From the NCBI RefSeq assembly GCF_043641665.1, contig NC_092180.1, positions 27,120,891 through 27,184,890 on the forward strand: a stretch of DNA of 64,000 bases, in the 5' to 3' direction. This DNA is from Enoplosus armatus (lineage: Eukaryota; Chordata; Actinopteri; Centrarchiformes; Enoplosidae). Position 1 is the first letter of the stretch; each line of letters begins with the position of its first letter. The position numbers and the translations under genes were made by a program. Of the stretch, positions 24,420 to 36,360 are shown in pieces. Below the pieces are notes generated by a model. It made no database searches and had not been told where the DNA came from. It was given only the letters and a program-made list of their open reading frames with translations.

Positions 24420-24697
24420 CCTTTTGATTAATTATTTATTCTTCAAAATATCAGGAAAAAATGTAAAATGGTGACCTCTGTTGGTTGGAGAAAGCGAGCG
24501 ATCTAAAACCCAAAGATATTCAGTTTGCAACAGTAAAAACAAACGCTCACATTTCAGAAATTGGAACCAGAAAATATTTAACATTTTTGCTTGATATATA
24601 TAACTATATAACTCAAATGAGCAATCAGTTATCAAAAATATTTGATTCTCTGATCAGCTGCTTGAATAATTGATTAATCAACTAATTGTTTCATCAC
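24420..24697 (-). repeat. Dispersed repeat family A, reversed copy
   Basis: Read on the minus strand it gives AACTAATTGTTTC-type ends and TGAATATCTTTGGGTTTTAG, matching the + strand copies at 10737-11032 and 32045-32247. The + strand end reads TGATTAATCAACTAATTG. Confidence 0.55.
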
Positions 24698-25654
24698 TAC
24701 CAAAAGATGGCGGAAGTTATCAGCAAAGTTCATCGCAAAGTTCCTATGCCTCGCTGACCGATGCAACATCAGCTGCCAGCTTGTAGTCGCACGCCTAATT
24801 GTAAGCCGACTCCCATTTGAATCTATAATGATGACTCTGTCTGCATCTGTAATGCAGACGCAGAGTTCATTTGGGGAGTCAGGACAAAAGAGGCTTAGTG
24901 GCCCGTGTGAAAGAGCCGTGCATGAATTCAACTGCACAGACAGCATCTGTAATTTTGCCGTCAAATTGCAGGCAGGCTGCACAAGGAGGCCTTAGTTCTT
25001 TCTGGCTTTCAGGTGAGATAAATACAAGCAATTATCTAATGATCTTTCAAATAGCTTCCTTAGACCACAAGTGGATGCCGTTTGATCAATGTGCCCTATG
25101 CACCCTGAGAGAAATTACATGATAAAGAAACACTGCACAGCATCTTCCCTGAGATGACTTGCGTATTGATCAGCAAGGGGAAGTGCGCGGCTTGCATAGT
25201 GCGAGCTGAAACTCCGAACGGAGCAAACGAGTGGCACATCACTGATCTTCCCAGGCAGAACTAGTTGCCAGTTGTTGCGGCAGAAAGACGCTAGTGACAA
25301 CATGATCACAGTGTTCAACTCCTAATGAGAGTGCCTTGTTTTCGGTGAAAAATGAATGGGCCTCGTCGCCGGGGCGGAGTGACAGATGGATGTACGTTTG
25401 TGTCAGGCTGTCAGAGTTATTAGACCAGCATTTTGAATGTGCACGCACACGTGGGCAGGCAATGAGTCATTGATGAACGACAACAGAAAGAGTACATCTC
25501 TCAGCTTTAAGCTCAATATTTAAAAAGGCGCATGCACACAGAGGCAATGGTGGCTGGCTGGTCTGTTTTTCAGTCTGTCAGGCTGAAGCTCTGGTCTATA
25601 GTAAAAAGTACCTACAATTACTTAAAGGCTCTGTTTGCCCAAATTGCTTTTTTT

Positions 25655-26160
25655 CCCCACTTAGTAAGTAAATAACCTTATTTGTATAGCACCTTTCAAG
25701 AGCAGAGACGTCACCCAGTGTTTCACAAAACAAATAAAGCATCTAATGTACATACAGATATAAAACATGTTAAAATACAAAGAAAAAGAAAAAAAGGTCT
25801 GAAGCCTGAACAAGTGGGTCCAAAGCTGCTTTTTAAAAAGGCGTCCACAGTGTCTGCAGATCGTAAATCCAAAGGGAGCGAGTTCGAAAGTTGAAGAGCC
25901 ACAACCTCAGAAAGCACAGTCCCCTTTTTGTTTTAAGCCTAGATCAAGGAACAATCAGCAAACCCTGATCAGACTTTAGAGACCTGCTGGTAATACAGGG
26001 CTGCAGTAGATGTAAGCAGGTGTCTGACCATGCAGAGCTCTGTAAGCCATCACGAGATAGTGAAAGTCTATCTGTCCTTGGGAACACTTTTCCCCGCAAA
26101 GGTGGCGTCCCACTGGAAACGGTCGGCAGTGTGTGGATTGTCCCGAGTAACCCCAACATT
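25655..26160. repeat. Old interspersed repeat (LINE/SINE-like tail region)
   Basis: It begins TAAGTAAATAACCTTATTTG, then TATAGCACCTTTCAAGAGC, wording typical of the ends of old fish interspersed repeats. A similar opening (AAGTAACCTTTATTTATG) recurs at about 54350. The body continues with low-complexity A-rich and non-coding sequence. Class and exact limits are uncertain. Confidence 0.4.
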
Positions 26161-28642
26161 ATTTTTGAAATGACAACTTGATGTGAAGTGTTTTTCAGTG
26201 AATACAGTCCACCTCCACCACCTCCGTTTCAGAGACGAATGTCAAAAAACCTCGTCAACTCAGCCGAAACCATCTGCATGGTTAGATACCAGGAAGGGTA
26301 AGCAAAGAAACGTCTCTGTGATTTTGGTGAACAGACTTTCCAGTATGCAATTTATCAGAAAAGTGAAAGAAAATCACTTTCAGTAGAAACCAACTAATTT
26401 CTAGATTTTTCAATAATCGAATGCCATTTTCTTGATACAATCCGCCGGATACTGACACTTCATTTCTAGAAGAGTTTCTTTAAACCAAGGGAAACTACGC
26501 TGGGAACAAGCTTTCTAACATAACAGCTTTATATTTGCTCATTTATGCTAGCCTATTTCCAAAATAACAAAATGAGTTATGCCATATAGACATTTCTAAT
26601 ATATATGGTATTGCGCTGTTTTAATCATCGGAGCTGTCAACCCTGCAAATTCTCCAAATGTTTATAATAAACGAAATAATGAACCAATCTTTGAATCTTT
26701 TCTCCATTACTCCGTTGAAGATTTGCGGTAATATTCTATTAATTAAAATACCGTTGTCCCAATGCCGGTGCTTCTTGATGTTTCACTCATGACCCAGAGT
26801 GGCTGGCATGTTGTACTCTGCAGTTCCCGCAGGAGCAGCCGGAATGCATCCCAAGAATGTAGAGCCTGAACCTCCATGTCAACAAGGTAGAGAGGCCGTG
26901 CCTTTCAAGAAAAGTTTGGCTTTCAAGCGTGTCAGTGGGACAGAGATGCATGTGTAAGGGTAAAAAGAGAGTTCAAAGCTGAAGTTCAAAGTGCTACTCT
27001 GAGATACAAAGACAAAACTGAAGGGGAATTTCAGAGCAAGAGCTCGGTTTGGTACGCGGGGGCTGATGAGAAATTCATGTCGAGCCAAGTTTAGCTTGAA
27101 TGGGTTATATGTACTAAAATACTGATAGAGATGATCAAATACCGACATTTGTTAGTACATCATACCGAGTCCTTACCTTCCGTATGCATAACACTCCAAT
27201 GGGATAGTATTTCTTCTGTCTGTTTGTGCAGTATTATAATAATTCATAGATGAGCATGAGTGCTGTGTCTTTCACCTTCCATTTGTAGTGTAAGGACGTG
27301 GTTCCGGTGTGCACTGCTCAGGAAAGCATCATTTAAATGCTTAAACTGAACTGTTAAAGCATTGCTGTCTAAGATGCTATCAAGGATGCACTCTTCCCCC
27401 ATTGTCCCTCGTCCACTCATTGAGGAGCCAGCCCAGGACATGACACTGTATATCCTTAAATTTGTGATTGGGGTTCAGCCATTCGGAATGTCCTCGAGGA
27501 TAGCGATGCAGACCAGTGGCCAACACAACACAAGAGGACGAGCGCTGTGTTGAGAACTTCTCCCACTATGCCCACTGTGACTCGTTTTACTGTAGGGATA
27601 TCACAAGCTAGTTTTCACCACCACCACCACTACCACCCTGCCCGGCGTTCTCACTTTGTCACTTTGAAAGTTGTTAGATTGCAGGTATTTCATGATGGTA
27701 GGTGTGATGGGAGGGAGGGTGGGTGGGTGGGTGGGTGATGTTGTGTGGCAGAAGCCTGTGATGCCGGTGGAAAACTCTCTGTACGTCTTGTGTAGTACTC
27801 TGTGTGTAAGAATAGTATCGAAAAGTGAACTTTTTTAAAGATTATTTTGAATCCTGCTCCTCAGGACTGAAATGAAATAGCTGGTGTGACGGGAAAGCGG
27901 CAGTTTAGAAAAAATACCTCTCACATTAAACATGTGACATTTAACATAGACTGTCATCTCCGGTACGTGTACTTTGCGCACCACATTGGAAACCAGTTCT
28001 AAATGTGTCAGTATTGTGCGCCGAGGATCACAGCTGAGGACCACTTAGCTTAAGAGAAAGTCTCACTTGTCACAACATTCAATGGAAGCCTCACGCAGAC
28101 TGAAGAAACTCGCTATGACTTGCTATATTTACCACCTGCGAGACTGAAGAAATGGCACAAATAGGGGCGAATGAACACAAAAGAGTTGAAACATTTCATT
28201 TACTTACTTGACCTGAGCAAATGAAGCCGCATTGGAAACAGCCACTCTGAGGAAAAGTTGCCGGAGCAGTTGTTCTAGCACATGCAGTGTAATTTACCCA
28301 GGAGGTCTTAAATGCCTGCCATCCTAGAGTTGTGGCATTTAAGTTTGTTTCTCATCATATTTTTCTTGTTTTTCTATTCATGTTTGTTTCACTGAATAAC
28401 TGTAGTGAGTGAGGGGGAAAGTACTGGTGCATTTTGGTTGCTCTGTAAATGAATTTACACTTGTGATTCGTATCAATCAATATTCTCATGCGGGTGCAGC
28501 AGGTTTCCATGTCCTTTGTTCCATGTGCTGACACGTTGAACGACTGGTCGAACATGAATTAGATGGTATTGATTTGAAAGCACGTGTCTCACGTCCACTT
28601 TTGTGGAGGTGTTGATTGTGTGTTTTGCGCGTGTTTTGTCAG

Positions 28643-28785
28643 ATATCGGACGTTCGTCTCGGAGGACGCGGGCCCCAACACACTCGTTGCCACGGTGCTG
28701 GCAAAGGACCCGGATGGGGACGGGATCATGTATAAGATCACCACGGGAAACGAGGATGGCAACTTCGTCATTGACAGCCAAAAAG
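28643..28785 (+). CDS. Cadherin exon 5: first half of an EC repeat
   Basis: The acceptor is GTTTTGTCAG and the donor AAAAG|GTTAGA. The exon enters after two codon bases (completing Ile in SQHIYRTF) and leaves after one. It encodes about 47 residues. FVSEDAGPNTLVATVLAKD is the typical opening strand pair with the acidic SED motif. DPDGDGIMYKITTGNEDG holds calcium-ligand aspartates, and FVIDSQKG is the F-x-I-D-x-x-x-G strand. The repeat is finished by exon 6. Confidence 0.92.
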
Positions 28786-30540
28786 GTTAGACATGTTGGA
28801 TCTGTCCTTTCCTCTTCTTCTTCTTCTTCTTATCCGCACATTAGTATTCATGATTTTTTGTTACTTTTTTTTTTTTAGTTACTCATGAGTTCATTCCTAT
28901 TTCCACAACACACAAGTATGGCACTGAAGGACATCTTCATGTGCATGCCATACACAAACAAACAACTTGGAATCCTACAGAACCTCCTCACTCATGAACT
29001 CATTTATTCATTAGTTTGTTCATTTAATTATTTAGTCATATACTGATTTGTCTGCATACTTATTGATCTATCTTCTATCATATATTGTTAATCTGTTCAC
29101 CCTTTCCATAGCCAATGATTCCCCAGAATCCTTCCCCCTATGTCCTAACACACACAACTCCCACACACACATACACAGTCAACATGTGACTTCTAAACGT
29201 ATCTGTTCAATTTGACTGTTAATTACTTAACCTTATCAGTATTGCTACCATTTTTGTTGTTATTTCTCTCTTTTGCCTTGTCTAGCCTCACATGTGTCTT
29301 CCTGTTAACCACTTGTCTTGTACATTTGAGAAACACCCACAAACAGACCAAATTCTAAGGGGGCATCCTGAGAATATGATTGTTCTCACTAGCAGCATAA
29401 GAGAGACAAGACTTTAATGACCCTTACTGGTACCATAATGTGTTTTCTGTCTCTCCACAGTGGCACATGGTTGCATCTGCCTGCCTGTCTGTGTGTGCAC
29501 ACTTTTATAAATGCAATACTCGGCAGAAAGTTTTCGCCCTGCTTTGCTGTCTATATTTACGTATAAATGTAAAAGCTTCACATATAGCGTATAGCGTTTT
29601 ATGTGCTTCACCGTCTCCGCTACCCTGTGGTTGAGGACGCCTCACCAGCCTTCCTCTTACTGCGAGCAGCTTTGTCAAGGGTATCTAAATCCCGACAGGT
29701 CGTGTCACGGAGACGTTAGAATAATCAGCCAAAGTGTGAGCAGCGTTCTCCACTGTGTCTCTGTAAGAGAATATCATCTGAGGTTTATCGTCACACATCT
29801 CAACTTCCTCTGAGGCAGGAGCAGCAATGCCAGAAGCAGTGTGAAATAGGAAACTGCGTTAATGACGCAGTGTGTGTGTGTGTGTGTGTGTGTCTGCATG
29901 CGGTAAGTGGGGTGGGTGGCAGTTTCATAGTGGTTCAACCCTTTTGTAAATTGCAACCCCCTCTGAATCTGCGTATCGTGTTATAGGGTAATTTGATGAC
30001 TTTTACAAATTTAATTACTCAAAACTTCAAGGCACAGTTTCCTCTGTTCACCAGCATTGACATTCACTGTCAGCTGATAGCGGCAGTCATTTTATCGAGC
30101 AGGGAGAGAAGACTTGTAGCTTATGACTCCATTCCATCGGGCTATCAGTTGATGAGCGCAGGCTTGCTTTGCCTTTTACATTGTTGGGGCTCACATTTGC
30201 ATTCAGTCACATGGACCAAATTTCTGCCCGTCGTTCGTCGGCCATTAAAGGTTAACTTTTTATTTCGAGTTTGCTTTCCTCACAGCGATTAGCTTCGTAT
30301 TGAAGTTCAGCAGTTAAATGTCTGTCCGGACGGTGGACATCCTCCATTTTTGCCTGCCAAATTTGTATCTATGACTCCACGTGCATGCTGATCTGCAATT
30401 TGGATGCCAGTGCCATCTATTCACATTATTGGTATTTAGTACACGCTGATCGATTCAGCCATTCATGTGTTAATCCATAGGATCACTAAAGTAAGAGTAG
30501 GAAGGGTAAGACATCCTGTTGTAAGATAATACTGACTAGA

Positions 30541-30662
30541 GGTTCAACTAACCATTATTTTCACTGTGGATTAATCCATTGTTTTGTTTTTTTCATTAAC
30601 TAAACCAATGATCAACTTCTGTACTGATGACCTAGTTTAGTCCAACATCAATATCTTGTTGT
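30541..30662 (+). repeat. Family A fragment
   Basis: It reads GGTTCAACTAACCATTATTT, then TCACTGTGGATTAATCC, and later CATTAACTAAACCAATGATC. This resembles the terminal part of the family A repeat, but the internal TTTGGGTTTTGGACTG block is absent. Confidence 0.35.
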
Positions 30663-32044
30663 TTTGGCCGTAATGGGGAGTGAAGAAGAAAGATGCAGCC
30701 CGGACAGGCTGTACCAAGTTCGAGGTAATCACCTCACACATAGCCTATAGATTTATGGATTCTTTTTTTTTTGTGGTAAAGTTTCCGCGCAGCCTGGCAG
30801 CAAATTTACTGCGGCCAAGGTGATGTCTTCAAATTGCTTGTTGATTTAAAACAGAGAAAAGTAGCACATCTTTCGATTTTAGAGGCTGGAACCAGCTAAG
30901 AGGTGCTTTTTCACAGCAGACATTTTGACTTTGACACAACAGAAAGAGCACAGGTGATACTTAATATCGTTGACGATGGCCCCGTCCCATTCAAGTGTCC
31001 CAGTGAGCCGTGACAGAGTGACAGTGAGCCAGAATACCGGGAACATGGAACTGGAGCAGCTAAATCGAATTCAGCCATCGTTAATTTTTATTAACCTACC
31101 GACTGGGGTACCCACAGATCCCAGAGGTATACTTTTTATACTTGAACTATGCCCCAGGCGCTTTATTCATCCCAATTTCTCATGACTTTGTCAATGACTT
31201 TGCTCCTAATAACTTCATGTCATTATTTTGTTTGTTTCTGATTTAATTCGTGCTTTTTAAAAATAAGTATTGGGGTCCTGGGGGATGCCAGTTAAAAGCA
31301 CCCAATTCCGCCTATGCAGTTTTAATAGATGGAACTATTTATTGAGTTCATGTTTTCCATGGCTCTTGTTGGTGTGACATGTCAAAATGTCTTCAGAGAA
31401 AATTGAAATTGGAATTGATAGATGACTTGAAGGCCCTGAACCTCAACACAAGTGTTTTTAGTTTGTGGCTAATGTCAATCAAACCCAGTCTGTGCACACC
31501 CACACAGTCCACAGTCCTAAAAAGAGGTCTAATCAGGCAAAATGAGTGGACCTTTAAAGCCCCCCTCCACCAAAAAATGTGTTTTTCTTCTTGTTCCCAC
31601 AGTCGGACATTTGAGCTTCACTGTGCAGAATGATGTACTGTATGTGCAAAGAGTTTGACACTAGAGGACTGTTTTCACATTCATCTGCTGAAAGTGGAAA
31701 GTTTCTCTGAGCTCACTAAAAATCAGATTTCAAGGGGCGGGCCTAAGAACATGATTTGTGACATCACAAAAACGTTTGGAAGCCAATCCCGGTCCAATTA
31801 CAAGCGTGATGCAGAAAACTTGAGAAACAAACACTAAGAATGTACTTTACAGTGGCGTAGGAGACATCTTGTGTCCAGCAGCAAAGCTTTAGATGTTTGT
31901 TTTTTTTCAGACACACATTATTGTTCCGAGCAAACTATTTGTATATATGTTTTAATACATCTGCCAAACACCGGCCGCACCAATTGTGTATTTCTCTGCA
32001 GGTGAAAATGGTACCCAACAAAAACAGTATTTACTCCTGCTTAG

Positions 32045-32247
32045 AGTTGCAGCGATTAGTTCCCTCATGTCAGGATTTGCTGCTTTTTCTCTGTTTGAAA
32101 TTATTCTTAATTGAATATCTTTTGGTTTTGGACTGGTGGTTAAGTAATTTGAAGACCTAACCTTGGGCTCTGGGAGCTGCTGATGTGCATTTCTCAGCGT
32201 TTTCTAACGATGATTATTAGACTAGGTGATTAATTAATGAATTAAAT
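32045..32247 (+). repeat. Dispersed repeat family A, copy 3
   Basis: It opens AGTTGCAGCGATTAGTTCCC, continues TTTTGGTTTTGGACTGGTGG and CCTTGGGCTCTGGGAGCTG, and ends with a GATTATTAG and GATTAATTAATG region. The order of words matches the copy at 10737-11032. Confidence 0.6.
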
Positions 32248-32670
32248 GAAATATGTTTATGAATGAATTGTAAAAGTGCTATGTAAATGGGGCACATTTA
32301 CTAATTAAAGCGCCTGACCATCACAATTTGGGGCTCAGTGTCTTGATCATTGTCAATTTGACATGCAGACAGGAGAAGCTGGAGACCAAACCGCCAAAAC
32401 CCTGCAATTAGTGGAAAACCTGCTCACCGAACCACAGCTGCCCAGTGTAGTAGTGCTTGCTTAAAACTACAGTGCCCAACTGTTTTAGGAAGTTATCCTT
32501 TTTAAAAAAAAAATTAAATGAAACTATACATTTGTGGGCCATTTTTTTTTTTAAGCTTCCTGTCGTTAGTAGCAAGGGATGGGATTGGGGTTGAGGGCCG
32601 TAGGCAGGCTGGCAAAGTCAGAAGGTATTGAGAGATGCACTGACACGTTGATTCTTTTATTTACATTTGT

Positions 32671-32733
32671 TGATAATAATAATAATAATAATAAAAACTA
32701 TTTTATACATACAAGTAGGTGAAAAAATAGGGG

Positions 32734-32780
<47 letters not shown>
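32671..32780. repeat. (TAA)n and (TA)n microsatellites beside a LINE fragment
   Basis: A TAA run (32671-32694) and a TA run (32733-32780) lie on the 3' side of the minus-strand LINE fragment. Simple repeats often follow LINE 3' ends, but these may be independent. Confidence 0.85.
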
Positions 32781-32781
<1 letters not shown>

Positions 32782-32859
32782 AAAAGCAACAACATACAAC
32801 GTCTGCATACAAATCAAGTGTTTCTGTAAATTGTAAGCAATATAAAATAAATAAAGGGT

Positions 32860-33200
32860 TATCGGCACTATGTGACTGATTTGAGCTGTTTATCAGAGTG
32901 ATGGCCTGTGGGAAGAAACTGGTCTTGTGTCTTTGATTTGGTGGACAGTGCTCTGTACCAGAGGGGAGAAGTTGGAACAGGTTGTGTCCAGGGTGTGTGA
33001 TGGGTCTGCAGTGATGTTTGGTGCCCCTGGACATGTGTACGTCCTGAATGGAGGGCAGGTTGACACCAGCGATTCTTCCTGCAGTCCTGACTGTCTGTTG
33101 TCGTCTGTTCCTGTCCTGTTTGTCCAAACCACACAGTGATGGATATGCAGAGAACAGAGTGGATGATTGCCTTATAGAACACTGGACATGCCTGTTGTAT
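32860..33200 (-). mobile_element. LINE reverse-transcriptase C-terminal fragment, frameshifted
   Basis: On the minus strand one frame reads FYKAIIHSVLCISITVWFG, the conserved block near the end of the reverse-transcriptase ORF of fish CR1/L2/Rex-like LINEs. A second frame continues with QQTVRTAGRIAGVNLPSIQD, and later LFQLLPSGTEHC and HKTSFFPQAITLIN, which follow it in such elements. The frame change between the two blocks and the missing catalytic region show a 5'-truncated, dead copy. It lies in antisense to the cadherin gene. Confidence 0.75.
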
Positions 33201-33818
33201 GTGCAGAAAGTTTTAGTCGGCCCACATATGTCCTCAAAAAAAGCTGATATACATTAAGTCGAATTATCGATTTAATGTACATCAGTTCTACAATGCAATT
33301 ATACTGTAAGTGGAAGTAGGATTTGGATAGATGGCTAACATTGTGGAGAAGTCTGGCTATCCGAGACGACTACACATGTAACACAGAGATATTCTGGTTC
33401 TGCAACACAAATCTGAACTGCTCTGAGAGTGCTGCTGCGTCCGTCCTCTATGTCTCTGTAACAGTGCGCGTCTGTATCATGCACACCCTTGGTAGTGATG
33501 GATTTACAAGTAAATCAACTGACAACCATACATCCATATTCACACATGCGCACACACACTCACACACACACACACACACAGAGGGAGGTGAGCCTAATGC
33601 AGATGCACACAAAGGCGCTGCACAATGTGTCTGTGCGAGCCAGAAGGGTGACACCATAATGCTTGTAATGTGATCCAATATCTTGTTTCAAAGAGCCCAA
33701 TATTTGGTCATTAAAACTGTTTTATGAATCTTATAATGGAGGGCGAACACATTGGATGCCGTCCATCCTTTCCAACCCATCTCTTTCTCTCTCTGCTACT
33801 GATGAAAATCGTTTATTA

Positions 33819-33837
33819 CCCCCCCCCCCCCCCCCCC
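33819..33837. repeat. Poly-C tract (19 C)
   Basis: A homopolymer run followed by ACACACTC. Confidence 0.95.
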
Positions 33838-34793
33838 ACACACTCATCCTAAATGTCCGACAATCATTCAAGCGATTGTTTTCCTCCCTTCCAGCAGGAG
33901 CAGGCCTCCCTCTCCATGTTAATTTGCCTGTAACTCACCCCAGAATACAGTGTGTTTCCCTGAGATTTAGGGCACCCATTAAGAGCCGAGCAGGCCGGTC
34001 AATATGATGATCACGCTCTTCCTATTAAAACCCATAAATACAGAAACACCCGCTCCGTTGGAGGGGAGGAAGTATTTACTGACAACTAAGGGGAAATGCT
34101 GGCGCGAATAAACAGCCTTCGATCAGCTCCTTTTTTTTTCTCTGCTAAGTTTTATGGCATTTCGGAAGAAAGAGCACTTCCTTGAGACGCAGGCAGTAGC
34201 TGAGTTTGTTTTCGGTGAAGACTCCTAGGTAGCCGGTGATGGGGTAGCATTCGTGGTCCTGTCGTCTTGTTTTATTTCTATTATTAAGTCTTTCCTCCTG
34301 AACTGCTCGCCTCCTATTTTTTGTGTTTGGTCTGATGTGCTGACCTGTGTCTGATCCCAGCTTTATGTAACAAACCCACATTGTTTTGCCCTCATTCTTC
34401 TCCTTAGTTCCCTTTGGAAAATACATTGTTATTCTGTCTTTCTCTCCTTCACTATTCCGCGTCCTCCTAGGGTTTTTTTTTTAAAAGCTCTTTTTGTCAC
34501 TCTTTCTATCATCCCTTCTCTTCACTTTGCCCTCTTTTTTTTTTTTTTCCTCCCAACTTCCAATTCTTGGCATGATGCTGACTGGAGGAAGCACTCCTAC
34601 TACCGCCCCACCCCCCCCCCCGCACCGCTGTGTCCTCCGTCCTCTGCGTTGTCTCCCACCCATCCCTTGCTTCGTCCTTCTACTTCCTCCCTCCTGGCTG
34701 CCTTCATGTGAAGTGACGGCTGCTCACTGACCCCCGAAGAAACATCTTCTCCATCCCCGATAAGCAATGATATGTGCTGGCTCTGTTAGCAGC

Positions 34794-34794
<1 letters not shown>

Positions 34795-34841
<47 letters not shown>
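34795..34841. repeat. (CA)n microsatellite
   Basis: A pure CA run of about 47 bases. Scattered CACA runs continue to about 35220, making a 400-base CA-rich domain. Confidence 0.95.
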
Positions 34842-34844
<3 letters not shown>

Positions 34845-36034
34845 ACAGACACACACACACAGTGTCAAACTCACTGCACATATTTTATTAAATAATAAAC
34901 ATTCCCATGCACATAAAATTTGACTTGTACAGAAACATGCAGGCATGCCGTTATACATAAGACATATACTGTACATTCATACACACACCAGAGACACACA
35001 CAAGTGCACACATGAGCTGACATAGTAACACACACGTGCACCGAAACATTGGCAGACAGGGAAAAATACACACACCCTTACACTGTATACAGGCATGCAT
35101 GTAACACACACACACTTACACATACACAGACAAAACCATATAACGTGCATATGTATGCATCTACATTTACACAGGCTAACACACACACACACACACACAT
35201 CCAGAGACACACACGCACATGGCCATAACCCAGATACAGGGACACATATCTCATAGATTCGAAAAGACGCTCGCTGTATGCTTTGTTCTTGGAATGTCCT
35301 AAAACCTTTTCCATGTCCCATTTTCGACCACTTACCCAGCATGTGTTGCGCTCATCTAAGGCTTTTAGGCCCTATTAGATGTTTATGGCAACCAGAGGCG
35401 GAGTGAAGCAGGGATCAGAGAGGAGGGCGCCTCCGGAGCTGCCCGTATATGTAACATAGCGAGCAGGCCGTAGCCTCTCTCTTTGTCTCCCCGCTGCCTC
35501 TACTGAACTGGTCACATTTATCTGGCCTCCTGTCTCAATTCATTAAGCATGAGTGCACTCCCCGGCGCTGTTGGGGCAGCGTGGGTGGAGAGAGAGGAGG
35601 GTGGACTAGTGCTTACACTCTTAATGCATCTTTGCTATGGATATACACATTTTTTTTTTATTCTAATTCATGATTCTAGGGACCAAGAGTCCGACTCTTT
35701 TATATTAGAAATCCAAATACAACTATGACTATTACTATTACTACTATTTCTGTCCACCACGACTGCTGTACCTATTACATTCTGCTGCTACTGCTACCAT
35801 TACTATGGCTATTTTTCCTACTGCAGCACTGCTGCTATTAGTGTAAAGGATCTGTTAACCCAAATTACTAATATAAAAATGATTCAATTATTTAAAAAAA
35901 ACATATTTCCTCATTTACTGGAGATGATGGTTCAAATGTCCAGGTTTTGAAACAAGGTTTTCTGCCAGGAATGGGTGCATATCTCTAAAACCTGAGCAAG
36001 TAAAGCATCAGTTTTTAACCATGCTAGCAGCAAA

Positions 36035-36360
36035 GCTATAGGGATGACAATCATTCCACCACTTTGGTTCAGACTGAAATGTCTTAACAACAATTGGATT
36101 GATTGTCCTGAAATATTTATTCATGGTCCCCAGAGGACGAAGTCTAATGACTTTGGTGATTGCCTCATTTTTCCTGTAGTCAAACATCAGTGAAACATCT
36201 CATCCGTCAGGAAAAAAAACTTGCAGAGACATTCATGGTTCCCAGACTTTACCCCGCACACCACCATGACGTTGACATTTGTGGTTTTAAGTGAAATAGG
36301 GAAAACAATTTATGGATGGATTGTCATGAAATTTGGTACAGACTGTCCCTGTAATTTATA
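36035..36360 (+). repeat. Dispersed repeat family B, internally duplicated copy
   Basis: The unit GACTGAAATGTCTTAACAAC, then ATTGGATTGATTGTCCTGAA appears near 36070, and a related unit AAGTGAAATAGGGAAAACAA, then GGATGGATTGTCATGAAATT near 36290. Between them lies GGTCCCCAGAGGACGAAGTC. A third copy of the unit lies at 13461-13560. This is a teleost-style interspersed repeat of unclear class. Confidence 0.6.

Larger units (their letters stand above)
17858..28642. other. Intron 4 (about 10.8 kb), repeats only
   Basis: It contains TG/CA tracts (18591-18627, 18865-18904, 19146-19170, 19237-19261, 19570-19596), a GAAA-rich tract (about 19728-19775), a 30-base poly-C (19841-19870), a pair of direct repeats (20648-20666 and 21314-21332), a MITE-like inverted-repeat element (22399-22805), a reversed family A copy (24420-24697) and an old interspersed repeat at about 25655-26160. 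The stretch from about 26200 to 28642 shows nothing I can name. No exon was recognised. Confidence 0.7.

Noticed and set aside
32657..33127. 156-codon minus-strand open frame as a host gene
   Set aside because: Its N-terminal half is LINE reverse-transcriptase tail and its C-terminal half is microsatellite translation.
34977..35342. Cys-rich minus-strand frames
   Set aside because: They come from CACA-rich sequence read as CVCVC; not a cysteine-rich peptide gene.
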